From contig NC_079891.1 of assembly GCF_024868665.1 (NCBI RefSeq), positions 21,700,946 through 21,764,945 on the forward strand: 64,000 bases of DNA, given 5' to 3'. The notes under the pieces were generated by a model. It had not been told where the DNA came from. It saw only the letters and a program-made list of their open reading frames with translations, and did not search any database. The DNA comes from Triplophysa rosa (Eukaryota > Chordata > Actinopteri > Cypriniformes > Nemacheilidae). Position numbers and translations under genes: made by a program. This document shows, piece after piece, positions 35,561 through 46,102 of the stretch (the stretch's first letter is position 1; every line of letters starts with the position of its first letter).

Positions 35561-35631
35561 TTACAGTTCTCCTCTCTCCAGGGGCTGATGCCTGTTTCTT
35601 TTCCATCCATAATGAGGTTCTATGGCATTAT
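35561..35631 (-). CDS. Unidentified nested gene, last coding exon (altered by LTR)
   Basis: On the - strand the exon follows CTTGCTGTAG and is 71 nt. It starts with two bases completing a split codon, then reads NAIEPHYGWKRNRHQPLERG, E, L and stop. The last codons come from the solo LTR: TGTAAC at its terminus supplies TAA. Skipping the LTR and one copy of GTTCT, the frame would read ...ERGE then R-Y-E-E and stop. That stop (33441-33443) overlaps AATAAA (33440-33445). I do not recognise the protein. The exon is positively charged near its centre. It could be the end of a real gene or a relic. Confidence 0.6.
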
Positions 35632-35978
35632 CTACAGCAAGAAAACATCTTCAGTACATTGATCTTATCATAGTCTGCCAAATTTACATTTGATAATTTT
35701 ACATTCTAAATCGGTTTAAAACTACCATGTCTCACCATACAAGGTGCAAGGTTAGTAGATGTGAACTTCAGCTAGATCATTAATGTTAATTGGAGCAGAT
35801 ACAGTTATCTCAAAGTCAGTAAATTGCCACCATTGAAGACATGCTGTATTGGAACAGACTATATATGTGTGATTGCAACAAGATGCACTAAATAAATAAG
35901 CTTTAAAGAGAAAGAAATGTGAAATTAAAGTAAAGAAATATTTTTTAGAAACTACATCAAGCATGTTTAAAATCTTAC

Positions 35979-36013
35979 CAGCATTAATGTTCTCTGTATT
36001 AATGACTCCAGCC
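35979..36013 (-). CDS. Unidentified nested gene, small exon
   Basis: 35 nt, acceptor TATTTTTTAG, donor G|GTAAGA. It completes a split arginine codon and then encodes AGVINTENINA, leaving one base for the next exon. Entry phase 2 and exit phase 1 agree with the neighbouring exons at 36208-36329 and 35561-35631. The product is not recognised. Confidence 0.6.
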
Positions 36014-36207
36014 CTAAAAAATAGTTAAAACAATGCTAGTGAAACTTTTCTCACATTTCTTCAAAAGAAAATGTGAAGTGTTTTAGATGATGTTTACATA
36101 TTGAAAGAATGAAGCAGCTTGAATGTTGTTTTTAGTTACAGATGCAACCTTTGTGTGAAGGTATCATAGTATCATGACATACAGTTTAATACTTTTAAAA
36201 TTCTTAC

Positions 36208-36329
36208 CTAGACACATATTTATAGTAGCCAGTCATATCAGGGGTACGCACACGTAAGGGATATGATGTCTTCCCAATCACCACCACAGCATTGGATGGA
36301 TAAGGATCATCCTGACACTGGACAGGAAT
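36208..36329 (-). CDS. Unidentified nested gene, main exon
   Basis: 122 nt, donor AG|GTAAGA, acceptor TGTCTTAAAG. It encodes 40 codons plus two bases: IPVQCQDDPYPSNAVVVIG then KTSYPLRVRTPDMTGYYKY, V, S. The reading is compact, with balanced composition and a beta-rich look (VVVIGKTSYPLRV); no stop occurs in the chosen frame. I know no family with this block. The exon enters in phase 0 from 36912-36954, leaves in phase 2, and is the best evidence for a real gene here. Confidence 0.65.
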
Positions 36330-36911
36330 CTTTAAGACACAAAAACACAACATTTATGCCATTTACATCGACATGTTTTTTTTCTGCTAATATAGTAATT
36401 GTTTGAGGGCTGTAATTGGAAATTTACCCCTTAGAATATCTGATGCTATTATTACAATCAATAATTTTTGTGTTTTCAAATATTTATTATTATTCATTTA
36501 CAATAATGTAAAATATATGAAACATAAACTGAACTTTTGAACGACTGAGTACATCAACTATTTTGCTTCAACAAAATGTTTGCATACACAGTACAATTTT
36601 TTGTATTATGTAACCGGTTCGCATATTTGAAGAATTCTATAATTATTGGAACTATACATAGTGGCATACTTGAAAATGTTCAGATCATATGATTATTATA
36701 TCATTTTGCACATTTATTTTTAGGTCAAGCAGCTGATTATTACAATTTTCACAACTGACTCACACCATCACACAACACTCAAATCATGAATGGCGGACAT
36801 TCCGTCATCTTTACTAAACAAAATGGCATCCAAAACAAGGCCACTAGCACATCAAAACACAAAACTAGCAAACGGTCTGGTGTCATAATTTAATGTTACT
36901 CAGAGACTTAC

Positions 36912-36954
36912 CTCTATATTTTCAGCTGTGTGGCAAACAAACAACTTCCAAATT
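36912..36954 (-). CDS. Unidentified nested gene, small exon
   Basis: 43 nt, acceptor TTTTCCCATAG, donor GAG|GTAAGT (consensus). One base completes a codon, then IWKLFVCHTAENIE. Leaves in phase 0 into IPVQCQ. The other two frames of this segment contain stops or give a phase mismatch. Confidence 0.6.
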
Positions 36955-37363
36955 CTATGGGAAAACATGCCCAAGGATGTTGGACGCTTAATTAAGTTAA
37001 CAATTTAAAGACGTTTGTTTACTTTTTTGTATTTAAGAATTTTAAAACACTCTTTATTCTGACTTTATTTAACCTTTTACAATCATAACCCCACAAGGAA
37101 TTTACAGTATACTCCAATATTACAGATTTCTTGCGATTACCAACTGCCACGTCGAAGACTTTTCAGGAAATGAATTTGTACAGTATGACGTCAAGTGGCA
37201 TGTGATGCATGAGTATGCTAATTGAACTTTCACCTGTTTTTTCCCTTTTTTAGTAATATTAAGTGATCATAATATGGAGGGCATTAAAGTTCTTTCTCAC
37301 ACAAAGTTTTATTACTTCAACTGGACCGACAATTGCAGTTTGTAGCAGCCTACTTCCTCTTAC

Positions 37364-37415
37364 CTGTGTCCTAAGGTTGCGTGTCCCATTGCTGTCTCTG
37401 GATGACTTTCCAGTC
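37364..37415 (-). CDS. Unidentified nested gene, probable upstream exon
   Basis: 52 nt, acceptor AGCTGCAACAG, donor ACACAG|GTAAGA. In the frame that matches the next exon it reads LESHPETAMGHATLGH and a split codon completed by the A of the next exon (R). Another frame (TGKSSRDSNGTRNLRTQ) is open too but ends in the wrong phase. No start codon exon was found further upstream. Confidence 0.45.
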
Positions 37416-38039
37416 CTGTTGCAGCTGTTTATTTTATATCCCTACATTACAGATTTGATATTTAGAAAATATTATAAAATGTATTTGTTTTAAATTACAT
37501 ATTGATTACTCCATGTAGTCTTCCTCTGGTCTCCTCTTAATTGATGTTTTGTCTCATCCTTTTTAAAGGATGCCTTAACATTTTGCTTTTTGTATCCATT
37601 TAACAAAACGTTGTAAATTATCCACAGTATTGTCTTAAAAGCTAAGAAGGCTGTTTTTCTCCTTGTATAAAACCAGCTTTCCAATTTTACTACATTTGCC
37701 TTTAGAAGTCTGAACGACCAATGAAATCGAGCCTTTCCGGCCTATAATTTGCAAGTAGAAACAGCATGCAGATCTTTTTGTATATGGAGGTCAGCAGATG
37801 CTTTTGTGAAGGGTCTAAAGCCCAAATGCTGTGTGATACTATGTGACTAGTTAAAAAATGATGTTTTGCTGATATTCCTGCCCCTCAAATAACCATCAGT
37901 GTCATGCAAGTTGTTGTATTTACATTGATGTGAACTTGTGGTTTTGTGATCTTAACTTTCTGCATCACAAATAGATGCTCAGAATGCCCCTTTGAGCCCC
38001 ACAAGGTGGCGATTTAGACACTTGTGCTTAGACACTTTA
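37416..38039. other. No gene recognised
   Basis: A - strand frame at 37490-37684 (64 codons, lysine-rich) lies just upstream of the exon at 37364-37415 but shows no matching splice donor. It is probably intron of the unidentified gene. The rest holds nothing recognisable. Confidence 0.4.
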
Positions 38040-38345
38040 GACACAATTCTGTCATCATTTTCCCTCTAGTTGTTCTAAATCTGTATAAATGTCTTTGTTC
38101 TAAAGATCACAGAGAAAGATATTTGGACGAATGCTTGTAACCAAACAGTTCTTGGCCACCATTGACTACCATAGTAGTGTTGAACACAAAAGAAGCTATT
38201 TTAAAGAATGTAGGAAAGCAAACAGTTCTGGGGCGCTGTTGACTACCATTGTGATTTTTCCTACTATGGTAGTCAATGGTTCCAAATATATTTCTCTGTG
38301 TTCAACCAAACAAAGAAATGTATACAGATTTGGAACAACCACCTC
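38040..38345. mobile_element. Angel-like MITE, degraded ends
   Basis: Inner palindrome with CCACCATTGACTACCATAGT and later ACTATGGTAGTCAATGG, plus TTGTTCTAAATCTGTATAAA and the pairing TATACAGATTTGGAACAAC. TTAA ends are lost. Confidence 0.75.
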
Positions 38346-39635
38346 TCTAATAATCTCTTCTATCATTTCTATCCCCTGGATCACAGGTAATTTCTCACAT
38401 TATAGTACTTGTGTCCTGCATGAACGGCTAATTTCTTTTTATACTGTGTTCCCCTCTTGATGACAGTTTGGATGCATAACAGAATGTAGAAAGGCAGACA
38501 TAAAGACATTTATAATCTGAATAAACATTTAGGGCAGTATAATAGTGTGCAGGTGTGTGTGTTTATATGCATGTCTCTGCATGTGCAGATCTGTTTTTGC
38601 TTTGTGTGCTGTGAGATTGACTTCTGTAAAGACTCTTTGGTCTCCAGAAGAGGGCACTGCTGGCACAGGGGAGATATTGCCAAATTGTTCTCTAATGGTT
38701 CAGTTGGGTCATTCTCACAGCCTTGAAACTAGAAAAGAGTCTGCAACACAGTGTCAAACCAACAACATATCATTTGTAAAAATGTCCTTAAAAATCATTG
38801 AAGCCTGTCAAAAACTTACTTCTGAGGACTTAAAGTGGTCTTCACTGTTTTGAAAAAAAACGTAATGTTTTACTTCTTTATAAGAATGTGTGTGTGTACA
38901 GTATGTGTGCGTAAACAGAAAGCCGTTAGAAGTCAATGTAAGTAGACCCTGGTCCCTGACAATCACTATCAGACTGTTCATCTATCTTGTCTCACCTCAT
39001 TTTCTCGGTTCCCTTTGAAGAGCACATGAATTATATGTTATCCATACCTCTTCACCGACCCAATGCCAACCTTTGTTCTTTCCTCAGAGCTTTCCTCTGC
39101 GGCTGTTAAATAAGTGTGTGTGGGTGCGTAGAGTTTAGGCTACTTGTAAAGTGTGTTTTAGTGAAAGAGTGCTCTTGTAGAGTAGGGTGAGAATAAGAAT
39201 GATCTGATAGCACGCCCTACTCTTCAACTTTCCACCCTCACATTGCCCTCTTGTTTCTCTCTTTTAACTTCCCATTTTCTTTCATGTCGTTTATGCGTTT
39301 TCCACAAGTTCAGTTCTCATATCTCTGTCCCACACCACGTCTGTCTCTCTCGGTTCCTCAGATTCAGTCTCACTGTGTGTGTGCGTGCGTGCGTGTGTGT
39401 GTATTTGTGTACAGATGTTGGAATGTTGGTTAGTACTGTGAGAAGGTCATATTTGCAATGACATGTCTATGTTTGGATGCATTAAAATATGTGACCCAGT
39501 CTAGGAAAATATTGCTAAAGTATTTTTGTGATACACATAAACTCGTCCTACATAATGTAAAGAACACTCTGTGAAAATATAACTTTTTAAAATTGTCTGA
39601 GGAAGGTCATGTGAAAGATTGAAATCATAGTGAAA
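38346..39635. other. dab2ip intron, no gene recognised
   Basis: Contains a GT-rich tract around 39376-39402. No exon recognised. Confidence 0.45.
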
Positions 39636-40031
39636 TTAAAGGTGCAGTGTGTGATATTAAGGAAGGTCTATTGACAGAAAAGCAATATAATATACATAAC
39701 CATGTCTTCAGAGGTGTGTAAAGACCTTACATAATGAAGCTTTATGTTTTTATTATCTAAGAATGAGTTATTTTTATCTACATACACCACGGGTTCCCTT
39801 GAATGGAATTCATCATGTTGATTCTACAGTAGCCCTAAACGGACAAACTGCTCTACAGAGCGCGTTTCGTGAAAACGTTACCTCCTTCGGCAAAAAAGTA
39901 AAAATGTGACAACATCTTAGTTCTCTGTCAGCCACCGTAGTGCTTCAAAAGGGAACGGTGGAGTGAGCCGTTGGTTGCAATTCACTACCTCACCACTAGA
40001 TGCCGCTAAAATTCGCAGACTGGACCTTTAA
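39636..40031. mobile_element. TTAA-ended MITE (GGTGCAGTGTGTGA type)
   Basis: Left end TTAAAGGTGCAGTGTGTGAT; right end CGCAGACTGGACCTTTAA. Short inverted termini (TTAAAGGTSCAGT). A CpG-richer interior holds ACCTCACCACTAGATGCCGC. About 396 bp, noncoding. Confidence 0.75.
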
Positions 40032-40091
40032 TGCTTGAAATCAAACATTGATGCTCATAATTTCATAATTTTTACAGACTGGGTTACATAT

Positions 40092-40463
40092 TGTAACAAG
40101 AATAACACAGAGTAGGAAGGAAGAGGCTGGAATCAGGGATGACTATTGCTGGCAAGTAAGCCTTTTATTCTCAAACACAAAAACACTTGCGCTTCTCGCG
40201 CTAATCTTAACTGTCCTTTTCAGACTCGTAAACTCAGTCCTTTCCGTCTCGCTTCCGGGTTGTCGCTCACTCTCCTCGTCCGCGTCTACCAGCAGTAGTC
40301 CCGATCTCTCTCCTCCATCAGCTCTGCCTCTATGCCTCCCCACGCCACTTGCTGGAATGAGACACAGGTGTTCGTACTTTTCGTCTGCCACACTCAATCC
40401 CTGCTCGTCTCCTCACTCTCTCTCCCGCTGCAGACTTCGCTAAACCACGCCCCTTCTGCCACA
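40092..40463. mobile_element. Second solo LTR, 372 bp, with 5-bp target duplication
   Basis: Starts TGTAACAAGAATAACACAG at 40092 and ends CCCCTTCTGCCACA at 40463. CATAT is present at 40087-40091 and 40464-40468. The TG...CA termini and 5-bp duplication are diagnostic of an LTR. The interior includes AAGCCTTTTATTCTC, whose reverse strand has an AATAAA. That suggests the LTR reads on the - strand. No internal retroelement sequence flanks it. Confidence 0.88.
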
Positions 40464-42060
40464 CATATGTATAAATTTTGCTTAGAATTTCTGTGCAATC
40501 AAAAGTACATTTTGTAAAAGATTATTTCAACAGCATACACGCTTGTGGATATGATTCTACTTTGATACTGCAAAACTCACTGAAAAACAGTCAAATATTT
40601 GATGCCATTAACCTTGAAAACCTTGAGAGAAGTGAAAATACAGTCTTTCTCAAAAGTGCTTGGGAGACATAGAAATAGTTACAGTTCAGACAGTTGTAGA
40701 AATACAAAATTATAGGAAGCTTTAAAATGTTTTGTATGAATTTAACATTTGAATCCATTTGACTCTTTCTAAATATTGACCTTTAAATGCCGTTCTGATA
40801 AATTTGTGTCATTATAGTTCTTTAAATGCTTGGTCTAAAGTTTAAAGCTTTTCTTTTCTTTACTTTATCTGAAAAGTGTCCTACTTTTGAAACTTGTAAG
40901 TGATGTTATGTCCTTTTGTTCCTTTGCAGCTTTTGTAAGGGCCATTCAGAGAAAGCGTGTGCGGCTGAATCAGGCTGTCAATAGAAAGATAAATGACAAA
41001 TCTTTTTTTAGCACAGATTTATCTTCTCTCCACTTCGCATGTATCTTTTTACTTGTGTTTTACTCGTTTTCCTTTGGTAAAGTAGATCTTTTGATACTCT
41101 TCCCATTCAGCAGAGTTAAGGTCAGATAGATAAGACACCAATCAGACCGGACCAAAACTTCATGCTTTCATTTCTTTAAAAGACAATGTACCACACACAC
41201 ACACAAAATCATTTGTTGAAATGAATCATAATAAAAAGCACAAAGCAGAAAATATTTTAAAGGAAGAGAACACAGTATCAAAGGTGTGCTGTGCCCTATA
41301 GCACACACACACACCAGTATAGACCCACTTTGTCTGTTCCTTTCTGAAAGCTGACTTCCTTGAATCTATAACGGTGTGTTTAAAACTCTTGTGTTCTAAT
41401 CTGTCTCTGTTTGTGTGCTGTTGTCATTCTGGCATCTGGCAGGGCAAGATTGAGCATGCAAGAGATACGATACTTTTAAAAGTTCTCCGCTGTCCATCAC
41501 TTTTCCTTCACACTTAAACTCATGCGCACAATGTTAAACTGTGGTTAACTGCCACAAGCTCTGAGCAAAAAATATTGAGAACAGGAAATGACCTCGATTC
41601 AGAGTTTGCCCCCTACTGTGACCCCAAGCAAACAGCTCTCTTTCACTGTCTAAGCAAAGAACAGTGGAGCTATGTGTGTTGTTGCGGTTATGTCTAACAT
41701 GCAGTATTTTCAGTAGGTCTGCAGGGACGCATGGGGGGTATCCGGTAGTAATCCTGATACACTGACTTCATACATCCAGACAAGGGCTGAATTTAAGAGT
41801 TTTGTGTAAATTTACAGTTTGGCTGGTTTATGAGAAGTTAAGGGCTTGTCACCTGAAGAGTTCCAACAGTTTGACAGAAGGGGGTGGGTAGGGAATGATC
41901 TGAAAGACAGGAGGTTGAATGGATGACAATAGGCAAATTGTAAGGAGGGTTGAATTTCTGTGCATCCAGCTTCATTGAAGAGGTCGATGCTTGCAGACAC
42001 ACCAACAGGTGCTGTGGACTGCATTCCATTGTGTTCCTATACTGAGATGCTGATTCTCTC
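40464..42060. other. dab2ip intron, no gene recognised
   Basis: Short CA runs at 41194-41206 and 41302-41314. A + strand frame at 40887-41129 (80 codons; RAIQRKRVRLNQAVNRKIND) begins near a possible acceptor (CTTTGCAG, 40929) but has no donor or homology that I can support. Confidence 0.4.
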
Positions 42061-42452
42061 TTAAAGGCACAGTTCACCCAAAAAAAAAAAAAAAATTCTG
42101 TCTTTATTTACTCAACCTCGAGTTGTTCTAAATCTGTATAAGATATTTGGAATGCTTGTAACCAAACAGTTCTTGGCAGAAATTGCTTTATACATTTCTT
42201 TGTAATATTGAACACAAAATTAAGATATTTTGAAGAATGTAAGAAAGCAAACCGTTTTGGGGCACTTTTGACTACCATTGTAATTTTTCCTACTATAGTC
42301 AATGGTGGCCAAGAATTGTTTGGTTACAAGCATTCTTCCAAATATATTTTTCTGTGTTCATCAGAATGAAGAAATGTATACATACTTGGTACAACTTGAG
42401 GGTGAGCAAATGATGACAGTTTTTTTATTTTGGGGTGAACGGTCCCTTTAAC
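42061..42452. mobile_element. Angel-like MITE
   Basis: Starts TTAAAGGCACAGTTCACCCA followed by an A run, ends TTGGGGTGAACGGTCCCTTT then AA. Inner ACTACCATTGTAATTTTTCC palindrome retained. Confidence 0.85.
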
Positions 42453-42580
42453 TGTGGCCGGTGTACACGTGACACGTTTTTGTCACTAAGTATTGTTGGT
42501 ATACTACTGTAGATATTGTTTGTTTTTACGTTTTGAAAATTTATTTACAAACATAAGGTGATGTTTGTAAGTCATTTGTG

Positions 42581-42581
42581 A

Positions 42582-42665
<84 letters not shown>

Positions 42666-42666
42666 C
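42581..42666. repeat. (GT)n microsatellite with GCGC interruptions
   Basis: About 43 dinucleotide units with one GCGCGTGTGTGCGT interruption near 42627. Alternating purine-pyrimidine DNA of this type can adopt Z-form. Confidence 0.97.
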
Positions 42667-43187
42667 TTTGTGTCCATCTGTTCTGCTGTATTCCAGCTGC
42701 TTAACCCACACCCCCAGCACTGGCTCCTGATTGGCTGATCAGAACCATGTCTTAGTGAACCTAGTCTGGGCCTCTTATAGGGATGCACCCCTAAAACCTG
42801 GACTAGAGTTTATCTAAAGCAGAAGCAGGGCAAACAATGGAATTTATTTAGCCCTTTGAAAGAGGTCTGCCAACATGCAGGCAGACTTAATGTCAGGATT
42901 TGTCTGAAGACAAAATTCGGGAATGTCATCCGGACAGGTTTCAAACCTCTAGCCTCTGGCCAAGCCTTTTATCTCACACACGAGTTTGGTTTTGCTTCAC
43001 ACCTGGACTGTTTTTTAAACATTCCTCAGTCTTGGTATTGGACTGGTTGGTTTAGTGTGGAGTGTGACGGGAGTTATGTGTGTAGAAAGTATTTGAGTGT
43101 AGAAAGATAACAAATGTCCTCCATATGTTCGTTTAGGATGGCCTGTAAAGCTTAAAAGTGAGATAGTTCAATTAAACATACTGTGTC

Positions 43188-43487
43188 TACGGAATAGTTC
43201 ACCATAGTAAGAACAATTTCTTGGTAAATTTCTTTGTTCTGTTGAACACAAAAGAAAATATTTTGAAGAATGTAGGAAAGCAAACAGATCTGGGACACTC
43301 TTGACTACCATTGTCATTTTTCCTACTATGATAGCCAATGGTGGCCAAGAACTGTTTGGTTACAAGCATTCTTCCAAATATATTTTTCTGTGTTCATCAG
43401 AACAAATACATTTATATAGATTTGAACAACTTGAGGGTGAGTAAATGAAGACAGAATTTGTATTTTTGGGTGAACTGTCCCTTTAAT
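43188..43487. mobile_element. Angel-like MITE
   Basis: Begins GGAATAGTTCACCATAG and ends TTTTTGGGTGAACTGTCCCT then TTAA. Carries GAACACAAAAGAAAATATTT and its partner TATATTTTTCTGTGTTCATC. Confidence 0.8.
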
Positions 43488-44180
43488 AAGATTCAGATTC
43501 AAGCTACCCTTGTGGAATGCATTAAATATAGAATATGTTTGTCATAATGTAACTCTATAGGCACCAAATTTTTATGTAGGGAACTAAAAATAATTTTATT
43601 TAGTCTATAAATAGATTAACTATAAGTAGATTCTGAGGAAATAAAGGGATAAAGTAATCTTTTGAAGCAGAAGTTTTAAGAACTTCCCCTTTATAAATAC
43701 GTGTCATTTATAAATATCCCTCATGTTGTTTATGCACTTGAAAATGTTCAGGGCAGATTTTACTCCTAGAAATGATCATGCGTAAGACCAAAAGAGACTT
43801 TTTTGGCTTTACATTTTAACAGTACAGTACGTGTGTTCCCTGATAATGAAACCACAACATTTGCATTTTTAACACAATGCTTGACCAATGGGGTATATGG
43901 GGTCGATGACATACTTCCGCTAAAATCCCAGCCATCCTTTTACATGACAAGAACACTCATATTTTCACTACCGTACTGTAATGTAAAACATTGTAAGTAC
44001 TAGTGTGAACCAACATAGATTGAAAGGTTTGAAAGTACAGAATCTTTAATAATAATGGGACGTAAAAAATAATAATAAAACAATGTGTGAATCATTACAA
44101 TAAATGAGAATTTAATTTAAATGAAAAAGTCACACAAAAATATAGTGGTACAAAATTAGCTTTCAACTAATTAGTCTTAA
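43488..44180. other. dab2ip intron, nothing recognised
   Basis: AT-rich. A + strand frame at 43803-44003 (66 codons) shows no features. Confidence 0.5.
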
Positions 44181-44874
44181 GCCCATTGCACATTGAGTCC
44201 GAAATTTGCGTCCGAAAATTTCGGACGTTAAAAAATAAATACGACCTCACGTTGTGTCAATCACATTTACACACTGCCTCCGATATTTTCGTCCGTCATA
44301 AAAAAATTCGGACCGGGTTCAATTTGCTGCGTTTTTCGCATCCGTAGGAATCGTTTTCAAAGGTGTTTTGGCTATTGTCCCTAATGTAAAACTCGTCCGA
44401 TGCCACAGTTTGGTGCGAGTGTGTGCGCGCGTGTGTCCACACCTTAGACATACTGCCAGTCTCTGTTCAGGATCAATTGGTTCACGGAAATTGGTGGTCT
44501 TCTTTATAATATGTGGCTTCAGTATCGCTAGCAACGCGTCAAACTGAGCAACTGACATCCTGAAGTAAATTTGAAATCGGTCAGGATAATCCCTCAGTTC
44601 CATGATAAGGAGGTGGAACTCTCCTTCCTCGTTACGCAACCCGGACTGGATGGACTCAATATTTCCTCTTTATTTTTCTCTTTTTAAGAAGAGAGAGGAC
44701 AACAAAATCGTCATCACTGCTTGAAGACTCCATTTTGTATTGTTTTGCGATTTTTTTCGCAACGGATTAATAAATACGCATCGGACTAAGCAACGTTTCT
44801 GTCCGTGACGAATTTTTAGGATGACGAATACGAAATAACGTATACGAAAATTTCGGATTGTATGTGCAAAGACC
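44181..44874 (-). mobile_element. PIF/Harbinger relic, copy 2
   Basis: Left end GCCCATTGCACATTGAGTCC, right end GGATTGTATGTGCAAAGACC. This is the same family as 23800-24085 but in opposite orientation and longer, because part of the transposase is retained. Flanks are TTAA-like on both sides, compatible with the TWA preference of Harbinger, but the duplicated triplet cannot be fixed. Confidence 0.88.
44440..44639 (-). pseudogene. Harbinger transposase N-terminal fragment
   Basis: Start MRNEEGEFHLLIMELRDYPD, then RFQIYFRMSVAQFDALLAIL, KPHIIKKTTNFREPIDPEQR and LAVCLR. The FRMS..FD.LL..L.P.I.K..T..R.PI.PE.RLA..LR pattern is the N-terminal region of PIF/Harbinger transposases, as in HARBI1. It then runs into a GT-rich stretch and frame noise. 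The DDE catalytic part is absent, so it is inactive. Confidence 0.85.
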
Positions 44875-45433
44875 TTAAGTCTTTAAACAACATACAATTT
44901 CTTATTTTTCTTTTTCTTTTATATGTTTGGAGAGTAAAATATGTCCTGGACATGTTCGTTTTGGCAAGTTTAACCCTACACTCCATGTTCTCATGATCCA
45001 TTCCGGGTTTTCACCCAAACCCTCCGTACAAACTTTGTCTTGCGGCTCTTCCTATGTTCAATGGAATACCTCTGCCTTCCCACTGCTTACAGGCAGTGTG
45101 TGTTAGAGAGAGAGAAAGCATGTGGCCCTGGAGATCCTTTTGAGCTTCAAAATTCAAGCAACAGAGGAGAGAGTAAGAGATAGTGAAGGCAAATTTGCTT
45201 CGTACAGTTGGACTTTTCCAAGCTCCTGGACTTCAGTGCTGGAATGGATTTCCTCTGATTTTTTTTGCATGTCACTGCACAACTGTTGCTTTTACACACA
45301 GGAGGGATCTTTAGTTTTAGTGGCTATAAGATAATAGCACAGGAGTGCGTGTCTGTGTGTGTCCTGTTGGATAAGTGAAGCCGTGGTTTGGGGCGTGTGT
45401 GTGTGTTTGTCTGACAGGAGCGCGCTTGGAGCT
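44875..45433 (+). other. Probable 5' leader and promoter region of the MSGVTRKG first exon
   Basis: No coding. Contains GAGAGAGAGAAAGC near 45105 and GTGTGTGTGT near 45400. The coding start at 45434 requires a transcription start in or above this segment. The AATAAA and TATA words present are not distinctive. Confidence 0.4.
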
Positions 45434-45557
45434 ATGTCAGGTGTTACGCGGAAAGGTTCTGGGAGACCGGGATACTACTACAGACTCCTGGGTCGAACGA
45501 GGCTTCAGAGACAACGCAGTCGCTCCAGGAGTAGAAGCAGAGCCACAAACAATAGGG
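45434..45557 (+). CDS. dab2ip: dab2ip, alternative first coding exon
   Basis: ATG at 45434 in the context GAGCTATGT opens 41 codons and one base, then the donor GG|GTAAAC. The peptide MSGVTRKGSGRPGYYYRLL, GRTRLQRQRSRSRSRSR, ATNNR closely matches the start of DAB2IP (MSAGGSARKSTGRSSYYYRL...PRLQRQRSRSRSR). It is serine/arginine-rich. Joined to 57926-58041 it gives ...NNRDSPPERTG. This form lacks the PH exons at 14393 and 16523, so the two forms differ in their N-terminus and probably in membrane binding. Confidence 0.93.
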
Positions 45558-45887
45558 GTAAACATGATGTTCTAACCTTGTTACGTTGTTTCTGAAATAT
45601 TCCCTATAGAATAGTTTCCCTATTGTTTAGTTGTTAAATGGCACAGTGCGTTTTGTTACCATAGTTCCAAGTATTGTATTTGTCACACATAGCTGCAGTA
45701 TGTTACACTCATGGGATTAATGTACCACAGAAGAGAAACATATAATAGCCTTTCTATCAGCGTGCAACTGCCATAAACACAGTTATCACTGCTTTATTTA
45801 TAGCGGCACTCTACAAGTACTTCACTTCTGTGGCTTGTCATGTTGCTCAAACTCTGAACAGGAACATTAGTTGACTGAACTCTTCAG

Positions 45888-46060
45888 AAGTGTACAAAGC
45901 AATGTATGGTAGTCAATAGGGTTCAAGAACTGTTTGGTTACAAGCATTTGTCCAAATATCTTTCTCTGTGATCAACCAAACAAAGAAAATTATACAGGTT
46001 TGGAACAACTAGAGAGTGAGTAATTCATGACAGATTTTTTGGGGGGAACTCTCCTTTAAG
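45888..46060. mobile_element. Angel-like MITE, partial
   Basis: Right half only: ATGGTAGTCAATAGGG, GTTTGGTTACAAGCATTTGT, CTCTGTGATCAACC and CTCCTTTAAGG end. Confidence 0.7.
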
Positions 46061-46102
46061 GAGAGAGAAGTTGCTCAGAACCATCAGTCATTATAGAAAG
46101 AG

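Larger units (their letters stand above)
33460..35565 (-). mobile_element. Solo LTR with 5-bp target duplication
   Basis: The sequence runs from TGTAACACTTC at 33460 to ACCGTTACA at 35565, i.e. TG...CA with inverted TGTAAC/GTTACA termini. It is flanked by GTTCT at 33455-33459 and again at 35566-35570. Without the nested hAT element it is about 470 bp. It contains repeats of CCACAAACAACAGGTAACAT and CAGGTAAGTAA. No gag-pol is attached, so it is a solo LTR left by recombination. A 5-bp duplication fits Gypsy- or ERV-type elements. Orientation on the - strand is a guess. It interrupts the last exon of the - strand frame at 35561-35631. Confidence 0.88.

Noticed and set aside
40887..41129. Frame with RAIQRKRVRLNQAVNRKIND after a CTTTGCAG acceptor
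   Set aside because: No donor in a matching phase and no family resemblance; probably chance.
42504..42788. Thr-His repeat protein frame
   Set aside because: Antisense of the GT microsatellite.
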